Shown here: one piece after another, positions 50,206-50,275 of the stretch
How positions within the stretch are numbered: position 1 is the stretch's first letter
Layout of the letters: the number at the start of each line of letters is the position of its first letter
IMG/VR virus record: IMGVR_UViG_3300007276_000074
Coordinates: 1-50,275 of that record
From: a virus
Reading direction: 5' to 3' (one strand)
DNA length: 50,275 nt
The notes under the pieces: model-generated
What the model saw: only the letters and a program-made list of their open reading frames with translations
Databases searched by the model: none
What the model was told of the DNA's origin: nothing
Program-made: the position numbers and the translations under genes

Positions 50206-50275
50206 TTTTCACCTACTTTAGTGCTGCTCTGTTTAGAGCATGTGTTGCTAGTTTGATATAGTGCGACTCAGTTGC
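50206..50275. promoter_or_regulatory. right-end control region with a hairpin
   Basis: This non-coding stretch holds TGCTCT-GTTT-AGAGCA (50225-50240), a 6-bp stem with a 4-base loop, 20 bases before the GTG of the zinc-ribbon gene, and a leftward TATATC that may be a -10. If the window ends are joined, this is the divergent control region between the two arms. Confidence 0.4.

Noticed and set aside
1-50275. CRISPR array, integrase or lysogeny module
   Set aside because: No regular spaced repeats, no integrase, repressor pair or attachment site was seen; a lytic phage is more likely.

Overview
The window is phage DNA and looks like nearly all, or possibly all, of a ~50 kb short-tailed (podovirus-type) tailed phage of a Gram-negative host. 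Supporting this are a terminase pair, a portal, an N4 gp56-like major capsid protein, a scaffold, fibres, four very large internal (ejected) proteins, a lysis cluster and a complete replication set. No sheath, tail tube or tape-measure gene is recognisable. The 1884-residue gene carries all four core motifs of a T7/N4-type single-subunit RNA polymerase, which points to a distant, compact relative of the N4 lineage with a virion-packaged RNA polymerase about half the length of the N4 enzyme. The host genus cannot be fixed from the sequence alone.

Layout. Two transcription units converge on a strong terminator at about 33.8 kb. The rightward (+) arm (1-33.8 kb) begins with a partial HNH nuclease gene and two tRNA genes (Tyr-GTA, Gln-TTG). 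It then has small regulatory and membrane genes, terminase small and large subunits, a neck-type protein, two modular fibre genes, the lysis cluster, portal, scaffold and capsid, followed by a terminator. After that come decoration or tail proteins (one with a sialidase-like Asp-box propeller), an acyl carrier protein/ketosynthase cassette, and the internal virion proteins ending in the RNA polymerase. The leftward (-) arm (50.2-33.8 kb) begins with three small genes, then two tandem terminators and a small promoter-like hairpin. It continues with an SF1 helicase, a MoxR AAA+ ATPase with partner genes, an AEP-type primase, a DNA polymerase split into separate exonuclease and polymerase genes, a RecB-like nuclease, a MazZ-like nucleotide pyrophosphohydrolase, a Sak4-like recombinase, an SSB-like protein and many small ORFs joined by ATGA/TAATG overlaps.

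The most striking content is at 18.8-20.4 kb. An acyl carrier protein-like gene (DSL serine present) overlaps a compact 281-residue beta-ketoacyl synthase with an apparently intact Cys-His-His triad. This overlaps an unrecognised 162-residue gene, which in turn overlaps a 915-residue virion protein with Calx-beta domains and a membrane-active segment. The four ORFs are translationally chained inside the virion-protein operon. This suggests acyl chemistry tied to the particle or to genome entry rather than a randomly acquired metabolic gene.

Inferred programme: the packaged RNA polymerase could transcribe the leftward early genes from hairpin promoters (one candidate lies just upstream of the helicase gene). 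The late rightward arm shows sigma70-like promoters (8.96 kb, 12.68 kb) suited to host RNA polymerase. In N4 that late role is helped by the phage SSB, and an SSB-like gene is present here.
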